The notes beneath the pieces were generated by a model. That model was given only the letters and a program-made list of their open reading frames with translations. It was not told where the DNA came from and made no database searches. Below, piece after piece: positions 1 to 8,352 of a DNA stretch of 64,000 bases (its first letter is position 1; the number at the start of each line of letters is the position of its first letter). Both the position numbers and the translations under genes were made by a program. This stretch comes from Blautia hansenii DSM 20583 (GTDB lineage Bacteria > Bacillota > Clostridia > Lachnospirales > Lachnospiraceae): the NCBI RefSeq assembly GCF_002222595.2, contig NZ_CP022413.2, positions 2,976,001 through 3,040,000 on the forward strand, read 5' to 3'.

Positions 1-1777
1 CAAAAAGATAGTCTTCTGTTCTGTGAACTGCACGGTCCATAAGGGGGTAAGATTTATGTATCGGTGCTACATTGCTTTGGATAGAAGTGTCTTCCAAAAT
101 TTCTTTGGCTTTCTTTTTAATTGCCATATTTTCCGCACCAACAAAACTGTCAATAAATCCTTCATCTTCTTCCAGCCAAGCTTTCAGAGCAGAAAGCGTT
201 GTCTCTTTTGCCTCTTGGCTAAAGGAGTCTACAATTTGCAGAATAATCATCATTGCCTCACGTCCTGCTGCCTGATTGCTGCTTGCCGGTCTGGATACAG
301 AACGCCCTTTCAGACAATCCAGCATCATTCCCTGATACATGCCGTTTCCAAAGCCTTCCACAATATAGCTTTCCAGATTGTCCTGAACCTGTTCCGGATA
401 TTTCCAAGGTGTTCCAGCAAGGAGAGACGGAATTTTAGCGCCGCCCTTCATAAACTCAATCCCATAAGCGCCTAAATACGGCACTTTTATATGGTCGAGA
501 TAAGAACCGTCCGGATAAAAACCGCTGTTGTATCCATTCGCTGCAATTTGAGCGCTGTCTTCTACATTTTGAATAACAAAGGTCTGGGAAGATGCCAGCA
601 TCCCCAAATACACCAGCTCATTATCTTCTCTCAATGCTCCCAGTCCCACTGCCGTTGTGGAACAGTCAATAATATTCGCTCCCTGCGCCTCACGATATCC
701 CTGCCCATGGGTGCTTGCCGTATTGATAACGCCTTCATGGAACGGATCAGGCTGGAAAAAGTAAAGTGTTTCTGTGTACGCCATAACCTGTTCTTCTGTC
801 AGTCCGTCATAAATCAATATTAAAGCAGGAATTAAATCCTTGGGAATACCAATTTCCCATGTCCACCAGTTATCCGTCTGGCTTTTTGCCGTATAACAAG
901 AGCCGCACAGGAAATCTAAAATATTGGTAATATCCTTTAGCATATCCTGATTTTGATAGAGAGCTCCGCCTTCTGCTGCGTAAGCTTTACACATAGAAAG
1001 CACCTTTTTAAAAGAAACACGAAATTCCACTGCATCGTCTTCATAAGGAATATTCTTATTGCCTTTTGCTCCCTCATCCTCTGCCCAAGGAATACCGCCA
1101 CATTCTTCCTGTCCCTTATAAACATAAGCGTTCCAAAGCGCTTCTGCCTCCTGATTGATTTCTTCTAAGACTTCCGCTCCGCCTTCTTCTGATACTAAAT
1201 CTTTGCCAATTAAAGACTCTTTCCATGCCTGACGAATTTTTCCGTAATCTTCTGCCGTTGCAGAGGGCAGTTTTGAAGGAGACTGATATAAAATTTCTAC
1301 CTTCCACTGTGCTGTTTTTCCTTGGTCATCCTGTGCCACCACTACGACATTGCCTTTATTCTCTCCTGTAATCACTGCGTTTCCGTTTTCATCCGCTTCA
1401 ACCTTCAATAAATGTTCCGCACTTGCATCTCCTGCCTTACGTGTTCCGTCTGTTTCCCCCTCCTTTAACTCTCTCTTAATTTTAGAATATCCCGCATTTC
1501 GTAAGAAAGTCCCGTCTTTCTTTAAAAATTTTGCACTCCATGTAACATTCTCGGAGAAGCTTTCCGGTTTGTCCAACTGCAAGCTTTCACCTCTGACAAT
1601 AGAAATCTCCTGATTTTCTGTTGGCACGGCTGTTTCCAAAACCTCACTACCCTGTTCTTTACTCACTGCAACAGTATTTACAGGCTCTGCCAAGACTCCC
1701 GTCACATTTCCCACACTCATAGCTGCAATTAACATTGCGCTTATGTACTTTTGATTTTTTCTTTTACCTGTCTTCAT
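1..1777 (-). CDS. secreted polysaccharide lyase family 8 (hyaluronate/chondroitin lyase type), C-terminus beyond window
   Basis: The frame is open from the ATG at 1777 to the left edge, giving 592 residues without a stop. An AAGGAGGA ribosome-binding site precedes the start, and the N-terminus is a signal peptide ending near VLAEP. The PL8 alpha/alpha-toroid signature is clear: NWWTWEIGIP (Asn303 and the aromatic patch Trp304/305), GANIID (Asn368), DGSYLDH (His429) and GAYG (Tyr438). The spacing His-9-Tyr is the same as in streptococcal hyaluronate lyase, where Asn, His and Tyr are catalytic. A GRSVSR stretch matches the conserved Arg region. About 130 residues before the toroid resemble an Ig-like, carbohydrate-binding segment. 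PL8 enzymes cleave hyaluronan, chondroitin or xanthan by beta-elimination; which substrate is used here cannot be told. The beta-sandwich C-terminal domains lie outside the window. Confidence 0.9.
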   Translation of the reverse strand, partial: MKTGKRKNQKYISAMLIAAMSVGNVTGVLAEPVNTVAVSKEQGSEVLETAVPTENQEISIVRGESLQLDKPESFSENVTWSAKFLKKDGTFLRNAGYSKIKRELKEGETDGTRKAGDASAEHLLKVEADENGNAVITGENKGNVVVVAQDDQGKTAQWKVEILYQSPSKLPSATAEDYGKIRQAWKESLIGKDLVSEEGGAEVLEEINQEAEALWNAYVYKGQEECGGIPWAEDEGAKGNKNIPYEDDAVEFRVSFKKVLSMCKAYAAEGGALYQNQDMLKDITNILDFLCGSCYTAKSQTDNWWTWEIGIPKDLIPALILIYDGLTEEQVMAYTETLYFFQPDPFHEGVINTASTHGQGYREAQGANIIDCSTTAVGLGALREDNELVYLGMLASSQTFVIQNVEDSAQIAANGYNSGFYPDGSYLDHIKVPYLGAYGIEFMKGGAKIPSLLAGTPWKYPEQVQDNLESYIVEGFGNGMYQGMMLDCLKGRSVSRPASSNQAAGREAMMIILQIVDSFSQEAKETTLSALKAWLEEDEGFIDSFVGAENMAIKKKAKEILEDTSIQSNVAPIHKSYPLMDRAVHRTEDYLF

Positions 1778-1975
1778 ACTTCCTCCTTCTTTCAAAAGTT
1801 CTCCATTCTTATTCCTATAAGTTACCATTCCTCCTTTGCTTTATAAATACAATATTTGAATTTTTCTGTTACTATTTATAGATATTCTATTTTTTAGTAT
1901 TATTTTTTCAATATTCTGTTATTTTCTTTTACTTTTTCATCCGATATAAATACCAAAATAATATTCATTTGCCAT

Positions 1976-2004
1976 TTGAATTTCCAAATAATGTTTGTTA
2001 TGAT
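1976..2004 (+). promoter_or_regulatory. putative sigma-A promoter of the YcxB-like cluster
   Basis: TTGAAT at 1976-1981 and TATGAT at 1999-2004 are separated by 17 bp, 35 bp upstream of the first of four tandem genes. The rest of the 1778-2039 gap is AT-rich and holds nothing else I can name. Confidence 0.55.
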
Positions 2005-2039
2005 GTAATTATTGATAATATTATTAGACAGGTGAGACT

Positions 2040-2603
2040 ATGAATACAGAAAATTTCCCTTTTGATACAAAACTTTTCCTTTCGGAACTCAAAAAGGAGG
2101 ATTTCCTACTCCTTTTTAAGCATTATGTAAAAAAACATATTCCAGAGTTTAAAACAATAAAATACCGATGTTTTATTATCGGCAATATTCTCAACTTTAT
2201 ATTATCTACTGTACTCTATATCGCTTTTGATATTAACTGGATGAAATGGTTTCTTATCACTTTTATCATAGTCTGCGTTTATGCACTACTATGTGTTGTG
2301 ATACATTCCACTTTATACTTCGATTTATATTGGGAAGACCAAAATACCTTAAGAAAAAAAGGCTACTATATCCATTCTTTACAGTTCACTGAAGAAAAAA
2401 TCATTATAGAGCACTATAAAAATTTCGAACCGGTAATTTCTACATATAATTATCAGGATATAAACACACTGGATATAAGTCCTTATGGTATTATTATAAA
2501 AAATTCTGTAATTATATATGTATCATATTGTGCATTCCCAGATTATAAAGTTTTTAAAAATTTTTGTAATTGGTATAGGAGAAAATATTTATGCAAGAAA
2601 TAA
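2040..2603 (+). CDS. YcxB-like membrane protein, paralog 1
   Basis: This 187-residue protein has two hydrophobic segments (about residues 45-95) followed by a soluble C-terminal half with the YcxB-like pattern: a beta-rich stretch (residues about 120-170) with an IIIEHYK strand, an aromatic-Asp-Ile (YNYQDI) element and a PYGIIIKN strand. An AGGTGAGACT ribosome-binding site precedes the ATG. Its 3' end overlaps the next gene by 13 bp, so the two are translationally coupled. YcxB-like proteins are widespread in Firmicutes and have no established biochemical role. The basic N-terminus and lack of signal peptide suggest a plasma-membrane protein with the C-terminal domain in the cytoplasm; that topology is inferred. 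Confidence 0.75.
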   Translation: MNTENFPFDTKLFLSELKKEDFLLLFKHYVKKHIPEFKTIKYRCFIIGNILNFILSTVLYIAFDINWMKWFLITFIIVCVYALLCVVIHSTLYFDLYWEDQNTLRKKGYYIHSLQFTEEKIIIEHYKNFEPVISTYNYQDINTLDISPYGIIIKNSVIIYVSYCAFPDYKVFKNFCNWYRRKYLCKK

Positions 2604-3151
2604 ACGCGGAGATTTGTTTTGAATTTAAAAAATACCGCCGTCTGATTATATGGTGGTATAAGCGCCAAAAAAAGGTCTGGGATGCCCGTATCAAAGTATT
2701 CATAGGATTTATTTTTACCATAGGAACTTTTATAGCATATTGGTATATGGGTTCACGTGATGTTTTATTAGAAAACACTGCAGGCGTTCTTCTTATTCTC
2801 ACACTTGCATTTCTCATCATAGTTGAGACATATTCCATACTAATCGGAATTCCATATAAACCTGCAAAAGTATACTGGAAAGTTTTAAGATGGAAAAAAG
2901 ACATGGGCACGTATATAAAAAGTATTTCTTTTTTTCCAGATTGCATGAATATAGAATATAGTCTTCTAAATATTCCTTTTCAGGAAACTATTTTATATAA
3001 TCAGCCGGTAGATATCAAAGTATCTCCTTTTGGCATCATTATTGAAATGGAAGGTGAACACAATTTAATCTTCTTACCTAAAGAACTTTTCTCAAATACA
3101 GAGCAATACACGAATTGTAAAAAATATATTGAGCAAAATTTTGACTGTTAA
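2591..3151 (+). CDS. YcxB-like membrane protein, paralog 2
   Basis: This 186-residue protein has the same plan as its neighbours: an N-terminal cytoplasmic helix, two membrane segments (about residues 35-85), a KDMGTYIKSISF junction and a C-terminal YcxB-like half with a SPFGIIIEM strand matching SPYGIIIKN of paralog 1. An AGGAG site inside the end of paralog 1 drives its ATG. After its stop an 83-bp gap leads to paralog 3, in which no terminator hairpin is obvious, so all four are probably one transcript. Function unknown. Confidence 0.75.
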   Translation: MQEINAEICFEFKKYRRLIIWWYKRQKKVWDARIKVFIGFIFTIGTFIAYWYMGSRDVLLENTAGVLLILTLAFLIIVETYSILIGIPYKPAKVYWKVLRWKKDMGTYIKSISFFPDCMNIEYSLLNIPFQETILYNQPVDIKVSPFGIIIEMEGEHNLIFLPKELFSNTEQYTNCKKYIEQNFDC

Positions 3152-3234
3152 GCTGGAGCTTAATCTCTAAGCGTACATATCATATATAGATTTTTGTAGA
3201 TTATACAACTAAATTTAACAAAAGGAAACGAAAT

Positions 3235-3816
3235 ATGGAAAAGCAATACGAATTTGAAGTTAAAGAAAACCTAAATGAATACCTAAAAATATTTTGGGAA
3301 CATTATAAAAATCATCAAATATTTCTTCGGAAGAAGATAATATTTGCACTAATTTCCTTGGTTGCGTTTATTCTTTTTCTCTTTATAACCTATATAGATT
3401 TTGGAAAAATAATCTTTTCAGATAGTATATTCTTGTTAGAAATTGTCATTTTATTTTGTTGCATTGGATACGTTGTTCCATCCTTAGCTGTTTTTCTCGA
3501 AATAAAGCAAATATATCAGCAATATTGGACAGCCCGTAAAATTTTATATAAAACCGGTACATACACACAGAACATTTGCTTTTTACCAAATGGATTAAAA
3601 ATATCAGGATATAGAAAAGAAAAACCAGTAGCTCAACATATAGATTATACAGACGTGGCACAAATACGCTTTTATAGAAATGGAATAATCATACAACCAC
3701 AGAAATCTCAGGATTACATTTACATTACAAAAAAACAACTGAAAGAAAAAAGTGCTCTTAACGTAATTAAAAATTGGTACAAGGAGTATACAAAGAATGG
3801 TAAAAATCAACTATAA
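3235..3816 (+). CDS. YcxB-like membrane protein, paralog 3
   Basis: This 193-residue member of the tandem family starts with the ATG after an AAAGGAAAC site. Two long hydrophobic segments lie at roughly residues 35-55 and 65-90. The C-terminal half repeats the family pattern: a GTYTQNICF junction, a YTDVAQI element, a RNGIIIQPQ strand and then KKQLKEK, equivalent to the lysine-rich position seen after the last strand in YcxB-like domains. Its end overlaps paralog 4 by 20 bp. No enzymatic motif is visible. Confidence 0.75.
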   Translation: MEKQYEFEVKENLNEYLKIFWEHYKNHQIFLRKKIIFALISLVAFILFLFITYIDFGKIIFSDSIFLLEIVILFCCIGYVVPSLAVFLEIKQIYQQYWTARKILYKTGTYTQNICFLPNGLKISGYRKEKPVAQHIDYTDVAQIRFYRNGIIIQPQKSQDYIYITKKQLKEKSALNVIKNWYKEYTKNGKNQL

Positions 3817-4345
3817 CTATGATAAAAAAGAGTTTACCCAATTATTCAGAAAATGGTATAAACGAACCTTAAAAGGAAATTGTATAAGAATATATTTTTT
3901 ATTGCTCTTTTTAATATTAGGATATATTACTTACAAAGCCGGAAATGAATTACTTTATACATCTCAGGGAAAAATACAAAAATCTATTTTGATAGTAATG
4001 AGCATTCCCTATTTAATTGTATTTCTACTGTTTTTATTATTTCTATTTTATAATTACATCGTCGCTTACAGATGCTGGAAAAGAACAAATTTTATGAAAG
4101 AAATTTTAGGTACTTACATAGAGTCAATATCCTTTTATGATACTTATGTTGTATTCGAAGAAACTGTTTTGCATGAAAAAATCCAAAAAAACTTCAATTA
4201 TTCCGACATCCAAAAGATAACTATCTGTAAAAACGGTATAATTTTCTTCTTAGAAAAAGCTCCTCTTTTTATCTGCCAAAAGAGCTTTTCTGTTCAAGAA
4301 GAATATGACATTGTATGTAAATGGATAAAAGACAGAACAGCTTAA
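3797..4345 (+). CDS. YcxB-like membrane protein, paralog 4
   Basis: The last of the four tandem paralogs, 182 residues, is translated from an ATG behind an AGGAG site lying inside the preceding gene. Two membrane segments fall at about residues 32-50 and 62-92. The C-terminal half has GTYIESISF, the NYSDIQKI element and a CKNGIIFFL strand, which align with the same positions in paralogs 1-3. Paralogs 2 and 4 share the I(E/K)SISF junction most closely. It is followed by a hairpin that separates it from the convergent lipoprotein gene. Function unknown. Confidence 0.75.
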   Translation: MVKINYNYDKKEFTQLFRKWYKRTLKGNCIRIYFLLLFLILGYITYKAGNELLYTSQGKIQKSILIVMSIPYLIVFLLFLLFLFYNYIVAYRCWKRTNFMKEILGTYIESISFYDTYVVFEETVLHEKIQKNFNYSDIQKITICKNGIIFFLEKAPLFICQKSFSVQEEYDIVCKWIKDRTA

Positions 4346-4355
4346 TTATACTAAT

Positions 4356-4410
4356 AAAGGCTATTGCTTTAAACATTATTCAAGAATATTTACTTAATGC
4401 AACAGCCTTT
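4356..4410. terminator. bidirectional terminator-like hairpin
   Basis: AAAGGCTATTGC at 4356-4367 pairs with GCAACAGCCTTT at 4399-4410 between two convergent genes. The inner sequence TTTAAACATT is shared with the hairpin at 5790-5846. Confidence 0.65.
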
Positions 4411-4427
4411 CTAAGTTATATATCTTT

Positions 4428-5180
4428 CTACAAATCATCAAAAATAAAAGAAAGTGCATAATATGTGTTTTCTTTTAAATAATATGTAACCGTTACCGTA
4501 GAATTCACACTTGCTTCCTCCGGTATTGAAGTCTCTGTTGTATCAAATACCAAGCTTTCTCCGCTATAATCACCTTCACGAACATGGATTTTCATGGTTT
4601 TGTCAGTAATTTCCTCTATTTCTCCAGAAGAAACATATACAATAATTTCCTTCTCATCGTTATCAGTAGAAATTTTTGTTACAATATTTTTTCCATTTTC
4701 CTCATAATAAGTAATCAAAACCGTTATTCCTGTTTTAATTCTGCATTCCCTGTCTTCTGAATAACCTGATGTCGGAATAACTTCTTTTTCTGCATTTGTA
4801 ATATCAAATTTTACTCCATGGTCAAGACCTTCTTCCGAATAATTTCTTCCTTCAGGATTTTCTAAATCCACAGTAATTGTATTTCCTTCCACATCTAAGA
4901 CATAGCCTTCTACTGTTTTCTCCTGTCTAACAGCATCTTCTTCCCCTTGGTTTTCCGCATGACTTTCTTCATCATTTTGTTCCATAGAATTGGCAGCAGG
5001 CTCGTTTTCTGTTTCATGTTCCACAGAATTCCCCTGTAACACTTCCTCGTTTAATTTTTCTTTTTCAATCGTATTCTTATTACTCTGAATTGTTTCTTCT
5101 GTTTTTGCAGGTGTACAGCCTCCCAGTAAAGAAGTCATCATCAGCAAATTTAATGCCAGCAGTAATGATTTTTTCACCAT
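4428..5180 (-). CDS. putative lipoprotein of unknown function
   Basis: This 250-residue protein begins with a lipoprotein signal peptide whose lipobox reads LLGGC, so Cys22 would be the lipidated residue. Residues 25-85 are a low-complexity, Glu/Asn/Gln-rich linker, as expected for a stalk between membrane and domain. The rest looks like two small beta-rich repeats, each with a VxGxVLDVEGNTITVD or SSGEIEEITDKTMKI type strand pair, reminiscent of OB-like extracytoplasmic domains. GAGGGGGATAAA precedes the ATG. It stands alone, convergent to the YcxB-like cluster. I do not recognise the family and offer no function. Confidence 0.7.
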   Translation of the reverse strand: MVKKSLLLALNLLMMTSLLGGCTPAKTEETIQSNKNTIEKEKLNEEVLQGNSVEHETENEPAANSMEQNDEESHAENQGEEDAVRQEKTVEGYVLDVEGNTITVDLENPEGRNYSEEGLDHGVKFDITNAEKEVIPTSGYSEDRECRIKTGITVLITYYEENGKNIVTKISTDNDEKEIIVYVSSGEIEEITDKTMKIHVREGDYSGESLVFDTTETSIPEEASVNSTVTVTYYLKENTYYALSFIFDDL

Positions 5181-5292
5181 TTTATCCCCCTCATTTTTAT
5201 AACAATTTTATCATAATTATAATACCACGTACGCTAAAAAGGAAGCACTTACAAAAATATTTGTTTTTCCATTCATAACTCTATTTACAACC

Positions 5293-5322
5293 TTGCACCT
5301 TTCTGTAAACATGAGATATAAT
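5293..5322 (+). promoter_or_regulatory. putative sigma-A promoter
   Basis: TTGCAC at 5293-5298 and a perfect TATAAT at 5317-5322 with an 18-bp spacer lie 43 bp upstream of the small membrane protein gene at 5366. Confidence 0.6.
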
Positions 5323-5365
5323 TGCCTTAACTTTTAGCAAGCGCTATGCACAGAAAGAGGAAATT

Positions 5366-5770
5366 ATGCGAAAAAATCTAAAGAAATTATTTACATTCAT
5401 TGTTTATGCTTTTTTTATCATTGGTATTCACTACTATGTAGAAGTTGGAAGTATTTTACCAGCTATGACACTTTATTTTATTTATGTATTAGGTGGATGC
5501 AGTATAATCAATTTTTTTGCCGGAAGAATTTTTCAAAAACTGAATGGCATTAAAACATTCTTAGGAAGAATTTTTTATGCTCTTTTAGTCTGTTTTGTAG
5601 TGTTTTTTGCATGCTACCTTTTATATAATCATTTCGGTCACACATGGCACCTTAGTACAGCATTTCGTTCAGACACATATATCATAGTTTCATTATCAAC
5701 ATTGGGATTTTTCTTAGGTGAACTATATCAATACAAGAAAGAAAAGAAAAATACCTTAACAGCCTCTTAA
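5366..5770 (+). CDS. small four-helix membrane protein, unknown function
   Basis: The product has 134 residues with four hydrophobic segments (about residues 10-30, 33-55, 68-90 and 100-120) and a short Lys-rich tail, so it is almost all membrane with both ends probably cytoplasmic. The ATG follows AGAAAGAGGAAATT, a fair ribosome-binding site, and a good promoter sits upstream. It faces glgP across a terminator. The layout of four helices in about 130 residues resembles DUF3021-type proteins, but I cannot confirm that assignment. Confidence 0.65.
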   Translation: MRKNLKKLFTFIVYAFFIIGIHYYVEVGSILPAMTLYFIYVLGGCSIINFFAGRIFQKLNGIKTFLGRIFYALLVCFVVFFACYLLYNHFGHTWHLSTAFRSDTYIIVSLSTLGFFLGELYQYKKEKKNTLTAS

Positions 5771-5789
5771 ATTTTGCAGAAAAAATTTC

Positions 5790-5846
5790 GGAGCTGTCGC
5801 TTTAAACATTCTTCCGAAATATCTATATGCTTAAAGCAACCGCTCC
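5790..5846 (-). terminator. terminator of glgP
   Basis: On the minus strand GGAGCGGTTGCTTTAA pairs with TTTAAAGCGACAGCTCC and is followed by TTTTTTC. Its sequence is clearly related to the 4356-4410 hairpin. Confidence 0.75.
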
Positions 5847-5868
5847 TCATATTCAAAATTCTTATTTA

Positions 5869-8331
5869 TTATTTCCCAATTACAACCTTATCCAGATGCC
5901 AAATCTCATCTACATACTGCTGAATAGTTCTGTCAGATGTAAATTTACCTGCACAAGCAGTATTCAAGAGCGCCATCTTCGCCCATCTTTCTTCGTCTCT
6001 ATAAGCTTCCTCTACTTTTTCCTGTGCTGCTGCATAAGATTTGAAATCAGCCAGAATAAAGTAAGTATCTGCCTTGTCACTGCTGTTTGTGTTCAACAGA
6101 GAGTCATAGATTTCTCTGAACATATTGAAATCTCCGTTAGAATATGTTCCGTTAATGAGCTGCATCAGCACGTTTCTGATATCAGGGTCATTATTGAAAT
6201 ACTGCATTGGGTCATAACCGCCGTTATTTTCGTAGTTAATAACTTCATCAGAAGATAAACCGAAGATAAAGGCATTTTCTGCTCCTACTTCTTCCACGAT
6301 TTCCACGTTTGCACCGTCCATGGTGCCGATTGTAGGCGCACCGTTAAGCATGAATTTCATGTTTCCTGTTCCGGAAGCTTCTTTACTTGCAGTGGAAATC
6401 TGCTCAGATACATCTGCTGCCGCAAAAATCATTTCCGCATTGGATACACGATAGTTTTCAATAAATACAACTTTAATTTTACCATTGATGGATTTATCAT
6501 TGTTAATCACATCTGCTACTGCGTTAATCAGCTTAATGGTCTGTTTTGCACGTCTGTAACCTGCTGCTGCCTTTGCTCCAAAGATGAAAGTTCTTGGATA
6601 GAACGGCATTTCCGGATGTTCTTTAATCTTGTTATACAGATACATAACGTGCAGAATATTCATTAACTGACGTTTGTATTCATGCAGACGTTTTACCTGA
6701 ACATCGAAGATAGAATTTGGATTTACTTCAATTCCGTTATGCTCCAGAATATATTTTGCCAGACGTACCTTATTCTGGTATTTAATATTCATGAATTCCT
6801 GCTGTGCTTTTTTATCATCTGCATATACTTTCAGTTTGGAAAGCTGTGATAAATCAGTAATCCATCCAGCTCCGATATGCTCTGTCACCCAGGATGCCAG
6901 CAGTGGGTTTCCGTGTAACAGGAAACGTCTCTGAGTAATACCGTTTGTTTTGTTGTTAAATTTATCAGGATACATTTCATAGAAATCTTTTAATTCCTGT
7001 TTTTTCAGGATTTCCGTATGCAGTCTGGCAACACCGTTTACAGAATGACCTCCGGCAATAGCCAGGTGAGCCATTTTTACCTGTCCGTCATAAATAATTG
7101 CCATTTTGCGGATTTTTTCCTGATTTCCCGGATATTTCTGCTGGATTTCCAGTAAAAATCTGCGGTTAATTTCTTCGATAATCTGATAAATTCTCGGAAG
7201 CAGTCTGGAGAACAGCTCAATCGGCCATTTTTCCAATGCTTCTGACATAATGGTATGGTTTGTATAAGCACAAGTCTGTGTTGTAATATTCCATGCGTCT
7301 TCCCATTCTAAGTTTTCTTCATCCACTAAAATACGCATAAGCTCTGCTACTGTCATAGTCGGATGAGTATCGTTTAACTGGAAAGCCACTTTCTTTGGTA
7401 AATCATGCAAATCGCTGTGTGTCTTCTTAAACTTCTCGATTGCTTCCTGGATACTTGCAGAAATAAAGAAATACTGCTGTTTTAAACGCAGCTCTTTTCC
7501 CGCATAATGATTATCGTTTGGATAAAGAACTTCTACAATGTTCTTTGCAAGGTTTTCCTGCTCTACTGCTTTATGATATTCGCCTTTATCAAATAAATCC
7601 AGACGGAAGTCATTGATTGCTTCTGCATCCCAGATGCGCAGTGTGTTTACAACATTATTGTTATATCCTACGATTGGCATATCATAAGGTACTGCCAGTA
7701 CAGACTGGTAACCTTCCTGAATAAAATGATTTCTGCCTGTTGCAGGGTCGTATTCCACTTTTACGTAACCACCGAATTTTACTTCTTTGGCATATTCCGG
7801 ACGGCGAAGCTCAAACGGATATCCGTTTTTCAGCCAGTTATCAGGCACTTCTACCTGATATCCGTCTTCAATTTTCTGTTTAAACAATCCGTAATGATAA
7901 CGAATACCACAGCCATAAGCACAGTATCCCAATGTTGTCAGAGAGTCTAAGAAGCAGGCAGCCAGTCTTCCCAAGCCACCGTTTCCAAGAGCCGGGTCCG
8001 GCTCCTGGTCTTCAATTACATTTAAGTCAAATCCAAGCTCGTCCAAAGCTTCTTTTACTTCATCATAAGCACATAAATTGATTAAGTTATTTCCAAGGGC
8101 TCTGCCCATGAGAAACTCCATGGACAGGTAATAAACAATCTTCGGGTCGTCCTTCTCATACTGTTTCTGTGTCAAGAGCCAGTTGTCAATAATTACGTCC
8201 TTTACAGCAAGAGAAACCGCCTGAAAAACTTGTTCCTGGGTTGCTTCTTCTATTGTTTTTCTGTAAAGCATTTTTACATTTTCTTTAACGCTTTTTTTGA
8301 ATTCCTCTTTTTTAAAATGATTGTCTAACAT
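5869..8331 (-). CDS. glgP: glycogen/maltodextrin phosphorylase
   Basis: The enzyme releases glucose-1-phosphate from the non-reducing ends of glycogen or maltodextrins with pyridoxal phosphate. The protein has 820 residues, the normal family length. The PLP-binding block EASGTGNMKFMLNG places the Schiff-base lysine at about residue 659. The N-terminal half carries the usual EDQEPDPALGNGGLGRLAACF stretch split over the glucose-binding loop. I chose the ATG at 8331 because GGGGAGG lies nine bases upstream; a TTG at 8349 overlaps that ribosome-binding site and is unlikely. It is downstream of ileS by 21 bp, so it may be cotranscribed with it. It has its own strong terminator. Confidence 0.96.
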   Translation of the reverse strand: MLDNHFKKEEFKKSVKENVKMLYRKTIEEATQEQVFQAVSLAVKDVIIDNWLLTQKQYEKDDPKIVYYLSMEFLMGRALGNNLINLCAYDEVKEALDELGFDLNVIEDQEPDPALGNGGLGRLAACFLDSLTTLGYCAYGCGIRYHYGLFKQKIEDGYQVEVPDNWLKNGYPFELRRPEYAKEVKFGGYVKVEYDPATGRNHFIQEGYQSVLAVPYDMPIVGYNNNVVNTLRIWDAEAINDFRLDLFDKGEYHKAVEQENLAKNIVEVLYPNDNHYAGKELRLKQQYFFISASIQEAIEKFKKTHSDLHDLPKKVAFQLNDTHPTMTVAELMRILVDEENLEWEDAWNITTQTCAYTNHTIMSEALEKWPIELFSRLLPRIYQIIEEINRRFLLEIQQKYPGNQEKIRKMAIIYDGQVKMAHLAIAGGHSVNGVARLHTEILKKQELKDFYEMYPDKFNNKTNGITQRRFLLHGNPLLASWVTEHIGAGWITDLSQLSKLKVYADDKKAQQEFMNIKYQNKVRLAKYILEHNGIEVNPNSIFDVQVKRLHEYKRQLMNILHVMYLYNKIKEHPEMPFYPRTFIFGAKAAAGYRRAKQTIKLINAVADVINNDKSINGKIKVVFIENYRVSNAEMIFAAADVSEQISTASKEASGTGNMKFMLNGAPTIGTMDGANVEIVEEVGAENAFIFGLSSDEVINYENNGGYDPMQYFNNDPDIRNVLMQLINGTYSNGDFNMFREIYDSLLNTNSSDKADTYFILADFKSYAAAQEKVEEAYRDEERWAKMALLNTACAGKFTSDRTIQQYVDEIWHLDKVVIGK

Positions 8332-8352
8332 TCCCTTTTTCCTCCCCAACTC

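Noticed and set aside
23..1613. Several plus-strand open frames in the first 1.8 kb
   Set aside because: They are shadows opposite the PL8 lyase gene, which has conserved catalytic residues on the minus strand.
8349..8349. TTG start for glgP giving six more residues
   Set aside because: It overlaps the GGGGAGG ribosome-binding site that belongs to the ATG at 8331.
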